This document shows positions 5,677 to 7,578 of a stretch of DNA of 7,578 bases, piece by piece. Source of the stretch: an uncultured Flammeovirgaceae bacterium (GTDB lineage: Bacteria > Bacteroidota > Bacteroidia > Cytophagales > Cyclobacteriaceae); the NCBI GenBank assembly GCA_946480685.1, contig CAMLLI010000179.1:1-7578 (forward strand), written 5' to 3'. Both the position numbers and the translations under genes were made by a program. Below the pieces are notes generated by a model. That model was given only the letters and a program-made list of their open reading frames with translations. It did no database searches and had not been told where the DNA came from. Every line of letters starts with the position of its first letter. Positions within the stretch are counted from its first letter, which is position 1.

Positions 5677-7266
5677 ATGAAAAACAAGAATATATACATA
5701 AGCACATTTTTAACATTTGCATTTGTACTCGGTATAGTGGCCAGCTGTAACAAAGAAATTGAGTTAAGCGAAACACTTACACCGCTGCAACCCGCAAGTC
5801 TGGATGAAGATGCCGCTAACTGGACTCCGATCGATGCCAATGCATTTACTATCGAGAAGATCGTAAATGTAGTGGAGAATTCAACTCCTAAAGTTTTCAA
5901 TCCACCGGCTGATGTGAATTCAGATGCGTACAAAGCCGAGCTGGCAACAATCAAAGATGTACAGAGTAAACTTACCAAAGAGCAAAAAGATATAATCGAG
6001 TATTGGAGTGGAGGCGGAGTACTTCGCTGGAACCAAATACTCCGCGGATTGGTGGCACGCTTTAATTTACCACCCGCTCCGAAAGCAGATGATACATACC
6101 CGGTGCCGGATGCCGAGAATCCATTTGCTGATCCTAATTTTCCATTTGCTAATCCTCCGTATGCAGCACGTGCCTATAGCTATGTAAGCGTTGCTCAGTA
6201 CGAAGCCTTGAAAGCTGCATGGCACTATATGTACCAGTATAATAGGCCGTCACCCTATAAGAACGATCCCGGTATACAATCGCTCATGCCGGAAACAAAT
6301 CTTCCTTCATACCCTTCGTCTGATGCCGTGTTATCCGGAGTAACAGCAGAGATGTTAAAATTACTTTTTCCTGCTGCCGTAGAAGAAATTACGTTGAAAG
6401 CTGCCGAGCAACGCAATGCAGCATTGTGGTCTGGTAAAGCTTCAACCAGCGATATAGCGGCTGGCCTCGCGTTAGGTAAATCCGTAGCAGCGTTGTTTGT
6501 TACACGTGCACGCGGTGACGGTATGGGTGCAGCCGGTGGTAACAAAGCACTGTGGCAATCATTGGCGGATGGTGCTACTGCAAAAGGTGAAATACCATGG
6601 ATCAGTCTTGAGACACCAAAGCGTCCTCCGATGCTGCCGGTGTTTGGTAAAGTAAAAGCATGGACTATGACTGCCGATCAGATTACTGCTGGTCGTCCTG
6701 CTCCGCCACCTTTAACTTCCTCTGCAGAAATGAAAAAAGAAGTTGACGAAGTAAAATGGTATGCTGATAACCAGACACGCGAACGTCTCGCGATTGTACA
6801 CAAGTGGGCTGATGGTGCCGGTACCTATACACCTCCGGGACATTGGAATGATATAGCGGCCGAGTATATACGCGATGCAAATTATAGTGAAGTACGAGCA
6901 GCGCGAGCCTTTGCCTTGTTGAATATAGCACTGCACGATGCTGCTGTTTGCTGCTGGGAAACGAAATTCTACTATTTCAATCCGCGTCCTTCACAAATGA
7001 ATGCATCCATCAAAACGGGAACGGGTGTGCCGAATTTTCCGGCCTTTACTTCGGGTCACTCAACATTCTCGGGTTCAGCAGCAACGGTACTTTCATACTT
7101 GTTTCCGGAGCATACAGATTATTTCCATAGTGAAGCAAATGAAGCATCATCATCCAGACTATATGCAGGTATACATTACCGCTCGGATGTAGAAGTAGGT
7201 TTACAGCAAGGCAAGAACGTTGGCGGCTTTGCCGTTGCGTTTGCACAAAACGATGGTGCCAACTAA
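5677..7266 (+). CDS. Vanadium-dependent haloperoxidase-like lipoprotein (PAP2 superfamily)
   Basis: The product has 529 residues from ATG 5677, preferred over an in-frame upstream ATG (5626) because it puts a lipoprotein signal at the N-terminus, with lipobox V21-A22-S23-C24. The following NKEIE resembles the acidic/lysine export signal that sends lipoproteins to the cell surface in Bacteroidota (inference). The C-terminal third is the all-helical PAP2/haloperoxidase fold with the full set of oxyanion ligands: K430 and R437 in KFYYFNPRP, S459-G460-H461 in FTSGHS, and R494 and H500 in SRLYAGIHYRSD. In vanadium haloperoxidases these residues bind vanadate, with the second His bonded to it, and the enzyme oxidises halide with hydrogen peroxide. 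Related acid phosphatases use the same site on phosphate esters, so the reaction is not certain. Residue F454 matches the Phe found at this place in the fungal chloroperoxidase. It is the second gene of the barrel operon and is closed by a strong terminator. Confidence 0.92.
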   Translation: MKNKNIYISTFLTFAFVLGIVASCNKEIELSETLTPLQPASLDEDAANWTPIDANAFTIEKIVNVVENSTPKVFNPPADVNSDAYKAELATIKDVQSKLTKEQKDIIEYWSGGGVLRWNQILRGLVARFNLPPAPKADDTYPVPDAENPFADPNFPFANPPYAARAYSYVSVAQYEALKAAWHYMYQYNRPSPYKNDPGIQSLMPETNLPSYPSSDAVLSGVTAEMLKLLFPAAVEEITLKAAEQRNAALWSGKASTSDIAAGLALGKSVAALFVTRARGDGMGAAGGNKALWQSLADGATAKGEIPWISLETPKRPPMLPVFGKVKAWTMTADQITAGRPAPPPLTSSAEMKKEVDEVKWYADNQTRERLAIVHKWADGAGTYTPPGHWNDIAAEYIRDANYSEVRAARAFALLNIALHDAAVCCWETKFYYFNPRPSQMNASIKTGTGVPNFPAFTSGHSTFSGSAATVLSYLFPEHTDYFHSEANEASSSRLYAGIHYRSDVEVGLQQGKNVGGFAVAFAQNDGAN

Positions 7267-7313
7267 ATATGAGTAACAGATAAAGTATATATAAAGATTT
7301 TTGATTTGGGCTA

Positions 7314-7351
7314 GATCCGGGAGGTGTTCGCTCCGCCCCCGGATTTTTTTT
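7314..7351 (+). terminator. Rho-independent terminator of the barrel/haloperoxidase operon
   Basis: ATCCGGG (7315-7321) pairs perfectly with CCCGGAT (7338-7344), with further GG/CC pairing inside, and runs straight into eight T residues. It lies 48 bp after the haloperoxidase stop. The minus-strand reading of the same stem has no T tract, so it works in one direction only. Confidence 0.92.
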
Positions 7352-7578
7352 ACCCTATGAAATTTAAGATATCTCTATATTGATTAGGTCGATAGTTATA
7401 GTGCCCGGTATATATGCACAGGTTGGATTCAACGGCAGCGCCCCGACCGGGGAGTGTGGTCGCCTGACGGACGCGGTGAATTGTTCGATCGGGATAAAAA
7501 TTAGATATAGGTAGTCAGTATCGATAAAGATTTTTTTCGCTCCAACGAGGTAATCCGGATAAGGTGAATGTCATACAG
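7352..7578. other. Right-edge region without an assignable gene
   Basis: The + strand has no long open frame. On the minus strand a frame is open for 68 codons (7570 down to the stop at 7364-7366) but has no ATG or GTG. A different minus frame enters from the right edge and stops at 7501-7503. The two frames meet near a run of seven A residues (minus strand, 7531-7537). A short hairpin CCCCG-AC-CGGGG lies at 7441-7452. I do not recognise any product; a decayed gene end or plain spacer are both possible. Confidence 0.3.

Noticed and set aside
7481..7493. T-loop-like GTTCGATC suggesting a tRNA
   Set aside because: The flanking bases do not form a T stem, and no acceptor, D or anticodon arm can be fitted.

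Overview
The window reads as a chromosomal piece of a Bacteroidota genome, most likely Cytophagales (inference). Three things point there. The first gene is the C-terminal part of a SusD/RagB-type outer-membrane lipoprotein. The best promoter candidates fit the Bacteroidota TAnnTTTG type rather than TATAAT. Most start codons have no clear Shine-Dalgarno and lie in AT-rich leaders such as TATATATG. All recognisable genes are on the + strand.

Left part (1-866): the 3' end of a SusD-like gene whose start and presumed SusC partner lie outside the window. It is closed by a rho-independent terminator, followed by a gene-free stretch of about 260 bp. That stretch holds an imperfect palindromic element rich in GCTGC/GAGCT words.

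Middle part (867-3898): a tight co-directional run. A membrane-anchored family 2 glycosyltransferase overlaps an ECF sigma factor by 13 bp. Next comes a two-gene toxin-antitoxin module (helical antitoxin plus PIN-domain VapC-like RNase, overlapping by one base), and only 4 bp further on rsmG, the 16S rRNA m7G527 methyltransferase. The module looks like an insertion that now sits directly ahead of rsmG.

Right part (3899-7578): a secreted or membrane-anchored protein of unknown function with its own candidate promoter. After a 205-bp gap with a candidate operator/hairpin comes a two-gene unit: an outer-membrane beta-barrel and, 13 bp on, a lipoprotein of the vanadium-dependent haloperoxidase/PAP2 superfamily with its oxyanion/vanadate-binding residues intact. 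This unit ends in a strong terminator. The last 230 bp hold no gene I can assign, only a start-less open frame on the minus strand.

I see no phage, insertion sequence, CRISPR array, tRNA or rRNA. The points most worth a second look are the toxin-antitoxin module ahead of rsmG, the barrel/haloperoxidase pair, the palindromic element, and the clash between the glycosyltransferase start codon and a good promoter match. I did not find a clearly new multi-gene system.
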